In this document: piece after piece, positions 15,215-21,568 of the stretch
Layout of the letters: every line of letters starts with the position of its first letter
Numbering within the stretch: position 1 is the first letter of the stretch
Origin: Patescibacteria group bacterium
Lineage (GTDB): Bacteria > Patescibacteriota > Patescibacteriia > Patescibacteriales > GWC2-42-12
Direction: 5' to 3'
DNA length: 21,568 nucleotides
Assembly: GCA_018813805.1 (NCBI GenBank)
Contig: JAHJAP010000090.1
Span: forward strand, 1 to 21,568
Notes under the pieces: model-generated
Told to the model about the DNA's origin: nothing
Database searches by the model: none
The model's input: the letters and a program-made list of their open reading frames with translations, nothing else
Program-made: the position numbers and the translations under genes

Positions 15215-15223
15215 TTTATATAT
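15215..15223 (+). promoter_or_regulatory. Archaeal TATA box, membrane gene cluster
   Basis: TTTATATAT centred about 30 bases before the ATG at 15249. Transcription from the usual 25-27 bases downstream would start at the ATG or just before it, giving a leaderless message; there is no ribosome-binding site before the ATG, which agrees. Confidence 0.55.
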
Positions 15224-15248
15224 TAATCAGTCAATAATTTGTATTAGA

Positions 15249-15809
15249 ATGACAGAGACTGTGCTAGGCGGAACCCTAGCTTTTTTGAATGAACTTGGAT
15301 TATATGACGTTATACTTCCATTCTTATTAGCGTTCACAATAATATTTGCAATTCTGGAAAAAACAAAAATATTTGGTACAGAAAAAATTGGGGACGTTCA
15401 AGTCACTAGAAAGAATATGAATGCAATGGTTGCATTTGTAATAGCCTTCTTCGTTGTTGCCTCGTCTAAAGTTGTCGCTTTGATAAACATGGTTGCAAGC
15501 CAAGCATTCTTGCTAGTGTTCTTATTTGTGTTATTCTTGATATTGGCAGGGGTACTTCAAAAAGAAGGAGAATACGAACTCGAGAAAGGTTGGAGAAACG
15601 CTTTCATGATAGTCGCTCTAATCGTGCTCATACTAATTTTCTTGAATGCGATAGGATGGCTTTCACAGATTTATGAATTCCTAGTAAAATATTGGGATTC
15701 ACAAGCAGTTTCAGCAGTAATATTATTAATATTAATAGTTTTATTCATGGCTTGGATTACTAAAAGTAAAACAACAAAAAAAGATGATAAAGAGAAAAAA
15801 GGTGATTAA
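15249..15809 (+). CDS. Five-helix membrane protein, paralogue 1
   Basis: No family I can name. The 186 residues have predicted membrane helices at about 19-37, 58-73, 84-104, 117-136 and 152-171 and a strongly basic tail (TKSKTTKKDDKEKK). The first helix carries the core shared with the next two genes: DVILPFLLAFTIIFAILEK, then TKIFG, then a second helix starting NMNAMVAFVIAFFVVAS. It is the first gene of three plus-strand tandem copies, with 2 bases to the next, and seems to have its own TATA box and a leaderless start. The position close to an archaellum-like ATPase suggests a membrane component of that machine or another envelope complex; this is inference only. Confidence 0.75.
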   Translation: MTETVLGGTLAFLNELGLYDVILPFLLAFTIIFAILEKTKIFGTEKIGDVQVTRKNMNAMVAFVIAFFVVASSKVVALINMVASQAFLLVFLFVLFLILAGVLQKEGEYELEKGWRNAFMIVALIVLILIFLNAIGWLSQIYEFLVKYWDSQAVSAVILLILIVLFMAWITKSKTTKKDDKEKKGD

Positions 15810-15811
15810 TA

Positions 15812-16429
15812 ATGGTTTGGTCTTTTGAAAGTTCAATATATGCACTTTGGGATATAGGAGTTGTAGATGTCATACTTCCATTTTTGATAATATTCACACT
15901 TGTTTTTGCTGCTCTTGAAAAATCTCACATATTAGGAAAAGACAGCAAAAAATTTAACGTTGTCATAGCTTTATGCATGGGTTTTTCAGTTATAATACCT
16001 CACGTGTTATGGGGTTCAAGAGACCCTTCAAATGCATTTTTAGGTAATGGAATGCTGGATGTTGTCAACATAATGAACAAAGCATTACCTGACGTTTCAT
16101 TAGTTCTAATAGCATTTGTGATGGTTATGCTTATATTGGGAATAATCGGAGGAGATGTCAACTTTGCAGGAACTAGTCTTGGAGGTATAGCTATGGTTAT
16201 TGCAATAATAGCTGTATTAGTTGTGTTCCTGTCAGCAGCCAATGTTTGGAGAACACTTCCATGGTGGCTTCGTTGGGTGCAGGATCCTTACGTTAAAGAA
16301 GTAGTTGTAGTTTTATTAGTGTTTGGAATAATAATAGGTTTCATAACCAAAGATGATAAAAACAGCAAAGAAAAAGGATTTAAGCACTTCATGGAGGACT
16401 TAACAAAGATATTCCCTGGCAGAAAATAA
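15812..16429 (+). CDS. Five-helix membrane protein, paralogue 2
   Basis: The 205 residues have helices at about 18-35, 48-67, 95-112, 124-142 and 162-178. The core is VVDVILPFLIIFTLVFAALE, then KSHILGK, then a helix starting NVVIALCMGFSVI. Compared with its neighbours it has an extra loop between helices 2 and 3 (GSRDPSNAFLGNGMLDVV) and a tryptophan-rich loop before helix 5 (WRTLPWWLRWVQDPY). It ends in a charged cytoplasm-type tail. It starts 2 bases after gene 1 and ends 7 bases before gene 3, so translation is probably coupled. Function unknown. Confidence 0.75.
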   Translation: MVWSFESSIYALWDIGVVDVILPFLIIFTLVFAALEKSHILGKDSKKFNVVIALCMGFSVIIPHVLWGSRDPSNAFLGNGMLDVVNIMNKALPDVSLVLIAFVMVMLILGIIGGDVNFAGTSLGGIAMVIAIIAVLVVFLSAANVWRTLPWWLRWVQDPYVKEVVVVLLVFGIIIGFITKDDKNSKEKGFKHFMEDLTKIFPGRK

Positions 16430-16436
16430 TTGTAAA

Positions 16437-17021
16437 ATGGCTACATTCATGGATATCGGAATAATTCAACATTTCTCAATAGTATTTGTATTTCTGCTAA
16501 TATTTGCCTTAGTCTATGCTATTATGGAGTACACTAAGCTTTTTGGTAAAGATATGAAAGGAATTCATGCTATAATAGCTTTAGCACTTGCAATACTTAT
16601 TGTTATATCAAAACCTGCTGTTGCAGTACTCAACGTAATCACTCCTTGGTTTCTGGTATTGTTCCTTTTCATTTTCTTCATAATATTCGGTGTAAGAATG
16701 TTTGGAACTTCAGAAGCAGACACAATCTCTCTTATAAAAGATACTAGATTCTACCCATATTTAATAGTAATAGTTATAATAATAATGATTGCAGGATTTG
16801 CATCTACTTATGGTCAGAACCTTTTAGAGAAAGGAACAGGTGTTGAAGCAGAAGATGGAGATAGTGTTGTTTTACCAGGAGACATTCCTGGAGGCTCAAC
16901 TAAAACAACTAGTTTTGGGACAAATGTTTTAAACACTTTGATACATCCAAAAGTTCTTGGATTAATAGCGATACTTTTAATAGGATTATTCACAATCATA
17001 TTTTTAACAAAAACAAGTTAG
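16437..17021 (+). CDS. Five-helix membrane protein, paralogue 3
   Basis: The 194 residues have helices at about 12-31, 43-62, 69-88, 107-123 and 172-190. The core is FSIVFVFLLIFALVYAIMEY, then TKLFGK, then IHAIIALALAILIVIS. Between helices 4 and 5 there is a soluble acidic and Gly/Ser/Thr-rich segment (about 124-171, EAEDGDSVVLPGDIPGGS) absent from the other two; it may lie on the outer face. It ends 2 bases from the stop of the convergent coiled-coil gene, so there is no room for a separate terminator. Function unknown. Confidence 0.75.
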   Translation: MATFMDIGIIQHFSIVFVFLLIFALVYAIMEYTKLFGKDMKGIHAIIALALAILIVISKPAVAVLNVITPWFLVLFLFIFFIIFGVRMFGTSEADTISLIKDTRFYPYLIVIVIIIMIAGFASTYGQNLLEKGTGVEAEDGDSVVLPGDIPGGSTKTTSFGTNVLNTLIHPKVLGLIAILLIGLFTIIFLTKTS

Positions 17022-17023
17022 AA

Positions 17024-17704
17024 CTAATTTTTCTTCTTGAATGCTTCAGCGACTCTTGACAAATCATTAACTTTCTCTGTGAATACAGGTAAAACCTTAG
17101 AAAAAACTTTTTCCATAGCTCTGACTTCTGCACCAACATTTAATATGTTTTTGTCATACTCACCTATTTTTCCTATAACTGCTTGGTGTAACTTGTCAAA
17201 ACTTTCTTTCATACTTGAAAATTCTTGTTCTAAAGAGTTAATTTTAGATTCAGAGTTGTTTTTCCATTCAATTATTTTATTAATATCCTTAACTAAATCA
17301 TTCCATTTCTCTTCTATAACAGACTCCACTAATTCTTCGACTTCAGAAGAATTTTGCTTATAAACAGGTATATTCGTTGGTTCTTCATGTGGCCTTTTAA
17401 AACTTGAATTAGAGTAATCAGGTGATGAAACTGTTTGTTGAGGCTGTCGAGGCTGTTGAAGCTGTTCTTCAACTGGATCAAAATTTTGGGTTATTTCTTT
17501 ATCAACATCTTCAGGAGAAACATCAGTGACTGCAGGCCTTGTATCTGCCTCGTTCATAGCCTCAAATATTTGAGAAGATGAATAACCATCTCTTTGAAGT
17601 GTCTGAATTATTCTATTATTATCTATTCCTTGCTGTCTCATGGTTAATACTTGATCAACCGGAGTACCTTTCATAGCAGATTTATTTCTTCCAAAAAAAG
17701 CCAT
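17024..17704 (-). CDS. Coiled-coil protein with N-terminal helical domain
   Basis: Not a family I can name. The 226 residues divide into three. Residues 15-54 form a compact helical module (PVDQVLTMRQQGIDNNRIIQ, GYSSSQIFEAMNEAD), which resembles a small UBA- or HTH-like three-helix fold. Residues about 55-120 are a low-complexity, Gln/Pro-rich linker (EEQLQQPRQPQQTV). Residues about 122-226 are a long coiled coil (VESVIEEKWNDLVKDINKII, LEQEFSSMKESFDKLHQ) ending EAFKKKN. The ATG at 17704 follows AGAGAGGT with a good spacing. No membrane segment or signal is seen, so it is probably cytoplasmic. Next to the FlaC-like gene and the filament ATPase, an adaptor role like that of archaellum FlaC/D/E is plausible but not shown. 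Confidence 0.75.
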   Translation of the reverse strand: MAFFGRNKSAMKGTPVDQVLTMRQQGIDNNRIIQTLQRDGYSSSQIFEAMNEADTRPAVTDVSPEDVDKEITQNFDPVEEQLQQPRQPQQTVSSPDYSNSSFKRPHEEPTNIPVYKQNSSEVEELVESVIEEKWNDLVKDINKIIEWKNNSESKINSLEQEFSSMKESFDKLHQAVIGKIGEYDKNILNVGAEVRAMEKVFSKVLPVFTEKVNDLSRVAEAFKKKN

Positions 17705-17758
17705 TTATTACCTCTCTTTTCAGATATTTTAATATCAAGATTCTATTTAAATGTTTCT

Positions 17759-18163
17759 TTATTTGTTTTTTAAAATCTTACTTAACTCGTCTCTAGTTAC
17801 AAAACTCATAGGTTCCCACATATCAACATATTTCTCAATAACCTTAAAATCTGACTGCTTGACTGATTTAGACAGTTCTGAAGACATCTGAATAAGATTG
17901 TCATTAATTTCACCAATAGACCTTTTTATATCGAGTAAATCTTGATTTAAAAGTCTTATTTCTTGCCTGATATCTCTCTCAAACTCCAGGACATTTTGAT
18001 CCATCATTTGATTTTTCTTTCTTATATTAGAATATCTTTCTTCTAAAACTCTCAATCTAGAACCTACAACAGTTACATTTTTTGAAACGGTTTGAAAAGG
18101 AGAGTCTGCCTTGTCATTTTTTTTCTGCGATTCCTGTTGTGTTATAAAATCTTGTTCAGCCAT
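17759..18163 (-). CDS. FlaC/ArlC-like coiled-coil accessory protein
   Basis: The 134 residues are mostly one coiled coil (about 30-108: LRVLEERYSNIRKKNQMMD, EIRLLNQDLLDIKRSIGEIN) followed by a short conserved-looking tail YVDMWEPMSFVTRDELSKIL. A coiled coil with a tail of this kind resembles the archaellum accessory proteins FlaC/FlaE (ArlC/ArlE), cytoplasmic proteins that sit around the FlaI/FlaJ motor and receive chemotaxis signals. The resemblance is weak on sequence alone. Context supports it: the gene diverges from the filament ATPase across 88 bases. Its ATG at 18163 has no ribosome-binding site and a TATA-like box lies about 20 bases upstream, so the message may be leaderless. Confidence 0.65.
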   Translation of the reverse strand: MAEQDFITQQESQKKNDKADSPFQTVSKNVTVVGSRLRVLEERYSNIRKKNQMMDQNVLEFERDIRQEIRLLNQDLLDIKRSIGEINDNLIQMSSELSKSVKQSDFKVIEKYVDMWEPMSFVTRDELSKILKNK

Positions 18164-18251
18164 ATTATTTCAAAAGTTTTATAAAGGTATTTTTGTACAA
18201 TTAATATTCATAGATGTTAATATAAAGTTTTCGGCTTGAGGTGAGTGATTA
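18164..18251. promoter_or_regulatory. Divergent promoter region
   Basis: Minus strand: CCTTTATAAAAC at 18176-18187, a TATA-like box for the FlaC-like gene. Plus strand: two AT boxes, TTAATATT (18201-18208) and TTAATATAAA (18217-18226). The first leaves room for a leader carrying GAGGTGA (18238-18244), a good ribosome-binding site 7 bases before the ATPase ATG. Which plus-strand box is used is not decidable. Confidence 0.5.
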
Positions 18252-20534
18252 ATGAATAATGATGTGTTTTCTTATGAAACACTAAAACAAGGAGAAGATA
18301 ACGTTCTGAAAATAAACTGTGACAAGATAACTAGAGCACCATCTATAGAGGATGATGAACTATACATGTCTAAAACTGTAGAATTTCTAATTGAAAATCC
18401 TGGAACTACAAAAATAGTTTTTTCTCAAAAAAGAGATTATGAATATGATTATGCTCAGACAGTTATACTTACAGAAATAGCACATTTATACAATGAATTG
18501 TTGAAAAATAAAGACTTATTCAGCCATGAATCCTTTAGAAACTACGACGAAGGAGGAATGCAAGATACAAAGTTTAATGAGATTAGAAACACAATCTTCA
18601 ACATGTTGAAACAGGACCCTATGGGTTGTTACGTTACTCTCAAAAGAATTCATCGCAGAGAAAACATTTTTTTGGATAAAAGCAAAGACAAAAAAAGCTT
18701 GTCTGCTCATAAAAAATATATTCAACTATTAGAATATCTTATAAGCTTGCTGGAAAACACTAAACTCATAGCTGTTCTAAGACCATTCTCTGCAGGCCAC
18801 AAAGTAGGCTCCAGAGACATCTATAGGAAAGTGTTCAACCCAACAATAAAGCCTGATTTTATGTTTACAAAATTAATGGCTACATTCCCTAAAGATGCTG
18901 TTGAAATAGATAATTATGATGTTAAAGATTCTGAAGTTGTTATATTTGAACTAAGTGATAATATACAATACTTATATCATGTTACCCCACCAGAGTTCAA
19001 ACTTGATGAGGACAAGTATGAATTATTGGATTTGGCCAGAAATATCATGGCAGAACACAAGCCTGAAAAACAAGATTTTGTGAATCCACAAAGAATGAGA
19101 GAAGTCTTTTACAATGTAGGTCATGATTTAATAGAAGAATTGGCAAACTATAGAAATATTAAACTTTCCAAAAAAGAAGTTAACGAACTAACTCAAATAC
19201 TTATAAGGTACACAGTAGGTTTTGGATTGATAGAAGTCTTACTTGAGGATCCTAAAATACAAGACATAACCGTTAACAGTCCTATGGGTCAAATACCAAT
19301 ATTTATTGTTCATCAAGATTATGGCGAGTGCAAAACAAATATTCTTCCATCCATTGATGATGGAGAATCATGGGCTTCTAAATTAAGATTAATATCAGGA
19401 AGACCTTTAGATGAAGCAAACCCTATTCTTGATACTGAAATAGAGATTCCTCTAATTGCAAATTCTAGAGTTGGAGTGATTGCACCTCCATTAAATCCAA
19501 CAGGTATAGCTTATGCCTTTAGAAGACACAGAGACAAACCATGGACAATACCTCTTTTTATGAAGAACAATATGTTAACCCCACTTGCAGCAGGATTATT
19601 AAGTTTTATTATTGACGGCAGCAGAACCATGCTTATAGCTGGAACAAGAAGTGCTGGAAAAACATCATTACTAGGATCATTAATGGTTGAAATTATGAGA
19701 AAATATAGAATTATAACTATTGAAGATACTTTAGAGTTGCCAACATCTTCTCTGAGAAGATTAGGTTACAATATTCAATCAATGAAAGTTGCATCTGCGC
19801 TTTCAAAGGGAAGTTCTGAAGTTCCTGCTAGCGAAGGTATTAGAACAACACTGAGACTTGGAGATTCAAGCTTGATTGTTGGAGAGGTCAGGAGTTCTGA
19901 AGCCAAAGCACTCTATGAAGCTATGAGAGTCGGTGCGTTGGCAAATGTTGTTGCAGGAACAATACATGGTGACAGCCCTTACGGAGTGTTTGACAGAGTG
20001 GTTAATGACTTGGATGTGCCAAGAACAAGTTTTAAAGCTACAGACATAATTGTTGTTGCCAATCCTATAAAGAGTGCTGACGGACTTCATAGATGGAGAA
20101 GGATTACACAAATAACAGAGGTCAGAAAACACTGGGAGGATGATCCTTTAAGAGAAGGCGGTTTTGTTGACCTTATGAAGTACAATTCAAAAACTGATCA
20201 ATTAGAACCAACTGATGAATTAATAAATGGAGAATCAGAAATCTTAAAGTCTATAGCTGGAAATGTTAAGGAGTGGGCTAGCAACTGGGATGCTGTATGG
20301 GATAATATTCTACTAAGAGCAGATATGAAGGAGAACTTGCTGAAAACTGTTGAAAAAAATAAAAATTATGATTTGTTAGAAGCTCCATTTGTTATTAGGT
20401 GTAATGATGAATTTCATAGAATTAGTTATCGTGTTAAAGATAAAACTGGTGAGCTTGATTCTAAAAGAATACTGTTTGAGTGGAACGAGTGGTTAAAGAA
20501 AGAGGTTCGTAAAAATAGCTCAAAAAATGGATGA
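18252..20534 (+). CDS. Archaellum/type-IV-filament secretion ATPase (FlaI/TadA-like)
   Basis: Hexameric ATPase of the VirB11/GspE/FlaI superfamily that powers assembly or rotation of a type IV filament-like machine from the cytoplasmic side of the membrane. The ATPase core is complete: Walker A GTRSAGKTS (G464-S472, K470), Asp-box-like ITIEDTLELP, Walker B LIVGEVRS (E545) and His box GTIHGDS (H572), then VPRTSFKATDIIVVANPI. An N-terminal subdomain with LLEDPKIQDITVNSP precedes it. At 760 residues it is longer than FlaI (about 550); residues 1 to about 280 are charged and I do not recognise them beyond a FlaI/TadA-like arrangement. The C-terminal about 120 residues after the core (EVRKHWEDDPLREGG onward) are helical. 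The ATG at 18252 follows GAGGTGA. Its stop overlaps the next gene's start by 8 bases, so the ATPase and platform protein are made together. Confidence 0.9.
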   Translation: MNNDVFSYETLKQGEDNVLKINCDKITRAPSIEDDELYMSKTVEFLIENPGTTKIVFSQKRDYEYDYAQTVILTEIAHLYNELLKNKDLFSHESFRNYDEGGMQDTKFNEIRNTIFNMLKQDPMGCYVTLKRIHRRENIFLDKSKDKKSLSAHKKYIQLLEYLISLLENTKLIAVLRPFSAGHKVGSRDIYRKVFNPTIKPDFMFTKLMATFPKDAVEIDNYDVKDSEVVIFELSDNIQYLYHVTPPEFKLDEDKYELLDLARNIMAEHKPEKQDFVNPQRMREVFYNVGHDLIEELANYRNIKLSKKEVNELTQILIRYTVGFGLIEVLLEDPKIQDITVNSPMGQIPIFIVHQDYGECKTNILPSIDDGESWASKLRLISGRPLDEANPILDTEIEIPLIANSRVGVIAPPLNPTGIAYAFRRHRDKPWTIPLFMKNNMLTPLAAGLLSFIIDGSRTMLIAGTRSAGKTSLLGSLMVEIMRKYRIITIEDTLELPTSSLRRLGYNIQSMKVASALSKGSSEVPASEGIRTTLRLGDSSLIVGEVRSSEAKALYEAMRVGALANVVAGTIHGDSPYGVFDRVVNDLDVPRTSFKATDIIVVANPIKSADGLHRWRRITQITEVRKHWEDDPLREGGFVDLMKYNSKTDQLEPTDELINGESEILKSIAGNVKEWASNWDAVWDNILLRADMKENLLKTVEKNKNYDLLEAPFVIRCNDEFHRISYRVKDKTGELDSKRILFEWNEWLKKEVRKNSSKNG

Positions 20535-21568
20535 CAAAGGCGTTGACAACATAAAAAAAAAGTATCAGACTAAGATTAATTCTGAGCTTAAACAAGAACA
20601 TAATATTTTAGAACCAATCACTTCTAATGATTACAACAGTTTTAAAAAAGAGTATCTTCCAAAACACTTATCTTTTTATGAAAAAGCTTGTAATTTTTCA
20701 GAAAAAATTTTCAACATAAAAGCTGATAAACCTAAAATTCCCCAATATCAAGAAGCTATTGATATTTGTCATTTAAACATAAGTCCTACAGGAGCAGCTA
20801 GTTTTCCTATAGCAGTATTCATGTTTTTTCTGCTTCTAGGATTATTTATGGGTGTGATAATTCCTTACTTATTCGGTGGAGACATCAGTTATTTTATGAT
20901 AGTTATGGCTTTATTAGCAGGTGTAATATTGATGATGCCCCTTGGAAACCTGCCTTTTTTCTTTGCTGATAACTGGCGTATGAAAGCCAGCAACCAAATG
21001 GTTTTATGCATTTTTTACATAGTAACTTATATGAGGCACACGTCCAATTTTGAACTAGGAATAGATTTTGCTGCTGAACATTTATCTCCTCCGCTTTCAA
21101 TTGATTTGAAGAAAATTGTTTGGAATATTGAAAGTGGAAAGTATCATTCTATAAAAGAATCAATGGATGATTACTTAGAAAGTTGGAGAAAATGGAATTT
21201 AGAATTCATAGAAAGTGTTCATTTAATCGAGTCTTCTCTTTATGAATCTTCTGAGGACAGAAGGATAAATGCATTAGACAAGTCTCTTAGTGTAATGTTA
21301 GAAGAAACTTATGAGAAAATGCTTCACTACGCACAAAATCTGCAGTCACCTCTAACAACCTTGAATATGCTTGGAATAATGCTTCCAATTTTAGGCTTGG
21401 TAATACTTCCATTAGTTGTTAGCTTTATGCCAGAAGTTAAATGGTATCACCTATTCACTTTATATAACATAATCATACCTTCGGCAGTTTATTATCTTGG
21501 AAAAACAATTCTTTCAAAGAGACCTACTGGTTATGGCAACACAGATATTTCTGAAACTAATAAAGATA
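20527..21568 (+). CDS. FlaJ/TadC-like platform membrane protein (partial)
   Basis: Membrane partner of the filament ATPase (T2SSF / GspF superfamily). It is open to the window edge, 347 codons visible, 3' end missing. The start is ATG 20527, inside the last codons of the ATPase gene; another ATG at 20531 hits a stop after 7 codons. About 95 soluble residues come first, then a pair of helices (AASFPIAVFMFFLLLGLFMG and MIVMALLAGVILMMPLG), a cytoplasmic helical domain with F-domain-like features (MRHTSNFELGIDFAAEHLSP, IVWNIESGKYHSIKESMDDY), and a further helix pair near the end (LGIMLPILGLVILPLVVSF, LYNIIIPSAVYYLG). FlaJ and TadC proteins have this layout. As in archaellum operons, it directly follows the ATPase. 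Confidence 0.87.
   Translation, partial: MDDKGVDNIKKKYQTKINSELKQEHNILEPITSNDYNSFKKEYLPKHLSFYEKACNFSEKIFNIKADKPKIPQYQEAIDICHLNISPTGAASFPIAVFMFFLLLGLFMGVIIPYLFGGDISYFMIVMALLAGVILMMPLGNLPFFFADNWRMKASNQMVLCIFYIVTYMRHTSNFELGIDFAAEHLSPPLSIDLKKIVWNIESGKYHSIKESMDDYLESWRKWNLEFIESVHLIESSLYESSEDRRINALDKSLSVMLEETYEKMLHYAQNLQSPLTTLNMLGIMLPILGLVILPLVVSFMPEVKWYHLFTLYNIIIPSAVYYLGKTILSKRPTGYGNTDISETNKD

Noticed and set aside
17037..17363. Plus-strand open frame opposite the coiled-coil gene
   Set aside because: Antisense shadow of the minus-strand gene; no ribosome-binding site or recognisable protein.

Overview
The window looks like two genomes joined end to end. Bases 1 to about 13,123 read as a bacterium of the Patescibacteria (CPR) type. 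The DNA is AT-rich, every intact gene is on the minus strand, and the genes are bacterial housekeeping ones: short AlaRS, MnmA, MurB, MreC, MreB, SecF, SecD and bacterial AspRS. A sigma-region-4/HARE-HTH protein is also present. Bases 13,219 to 21,568 read as a DPANN-like archaeon. They carry an archaellum/type-IV-filament secretion ATPase with its FlaJ-like membrane partner, FlaC-like coiled-coil proteins, archaeal-looking TATA boxes (one fitting a leaderless start), and AGA-dominated arginine codons. The switch falls in the roughly 95 bases between the aspS start and the end of an M20 peptidase gene. The simplest reading is a chimeric assembly. Real transfer is possible but less likely.

Left part, in transcription order (minus strand): aspS; a 265-base gap with repeat pieces; secD-secF; mreB-mreC-murB; a 640-base scar holding palindromic elements, an IS30 5' fragment and a shred of maf; the sigma4-HARE gene; mnmA; alaS. 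Four of the five gaps of more than 50 bases on this side carry copies or fragments of one palindromic repeat family, with ends like GGGTCTGTCGCCGAATACC. The complete copies are flanked by perfect 5-bp target duplications. The smallest copies (37 bp) are little more than two terminal repeats back to back. No copy was seen in the archaeal part. SecD is unusual: about 240 residues of parvulin-type prolyl isomerase sequence are inserted in its extracytoplasmic P1 domain.

Right part: an M20 peptidase and a metallo-beta-lactamase-fold hydrolase form a two-gene minus-strand unit. A non-coding divergent region then carries three interleaved inverted repeats and a TATA box. Next come three tandem plus-strand genes for five-helix membrane proteins that share a core motif and look like a triplication. 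Two minus-strand coiled-coil genes follow, and then, diverging from them, a 760-residue filament/secretion ATPase. That gene overlaps by 8 bases a FlaJ/TadC-like platform protein, which runs off the end of the window. Together these look like the motor and accessory parts of an archaellum-like or pilus-like machine, with the triplicated membrane family as an uncharacterised candidate component. No pilin is visible here.
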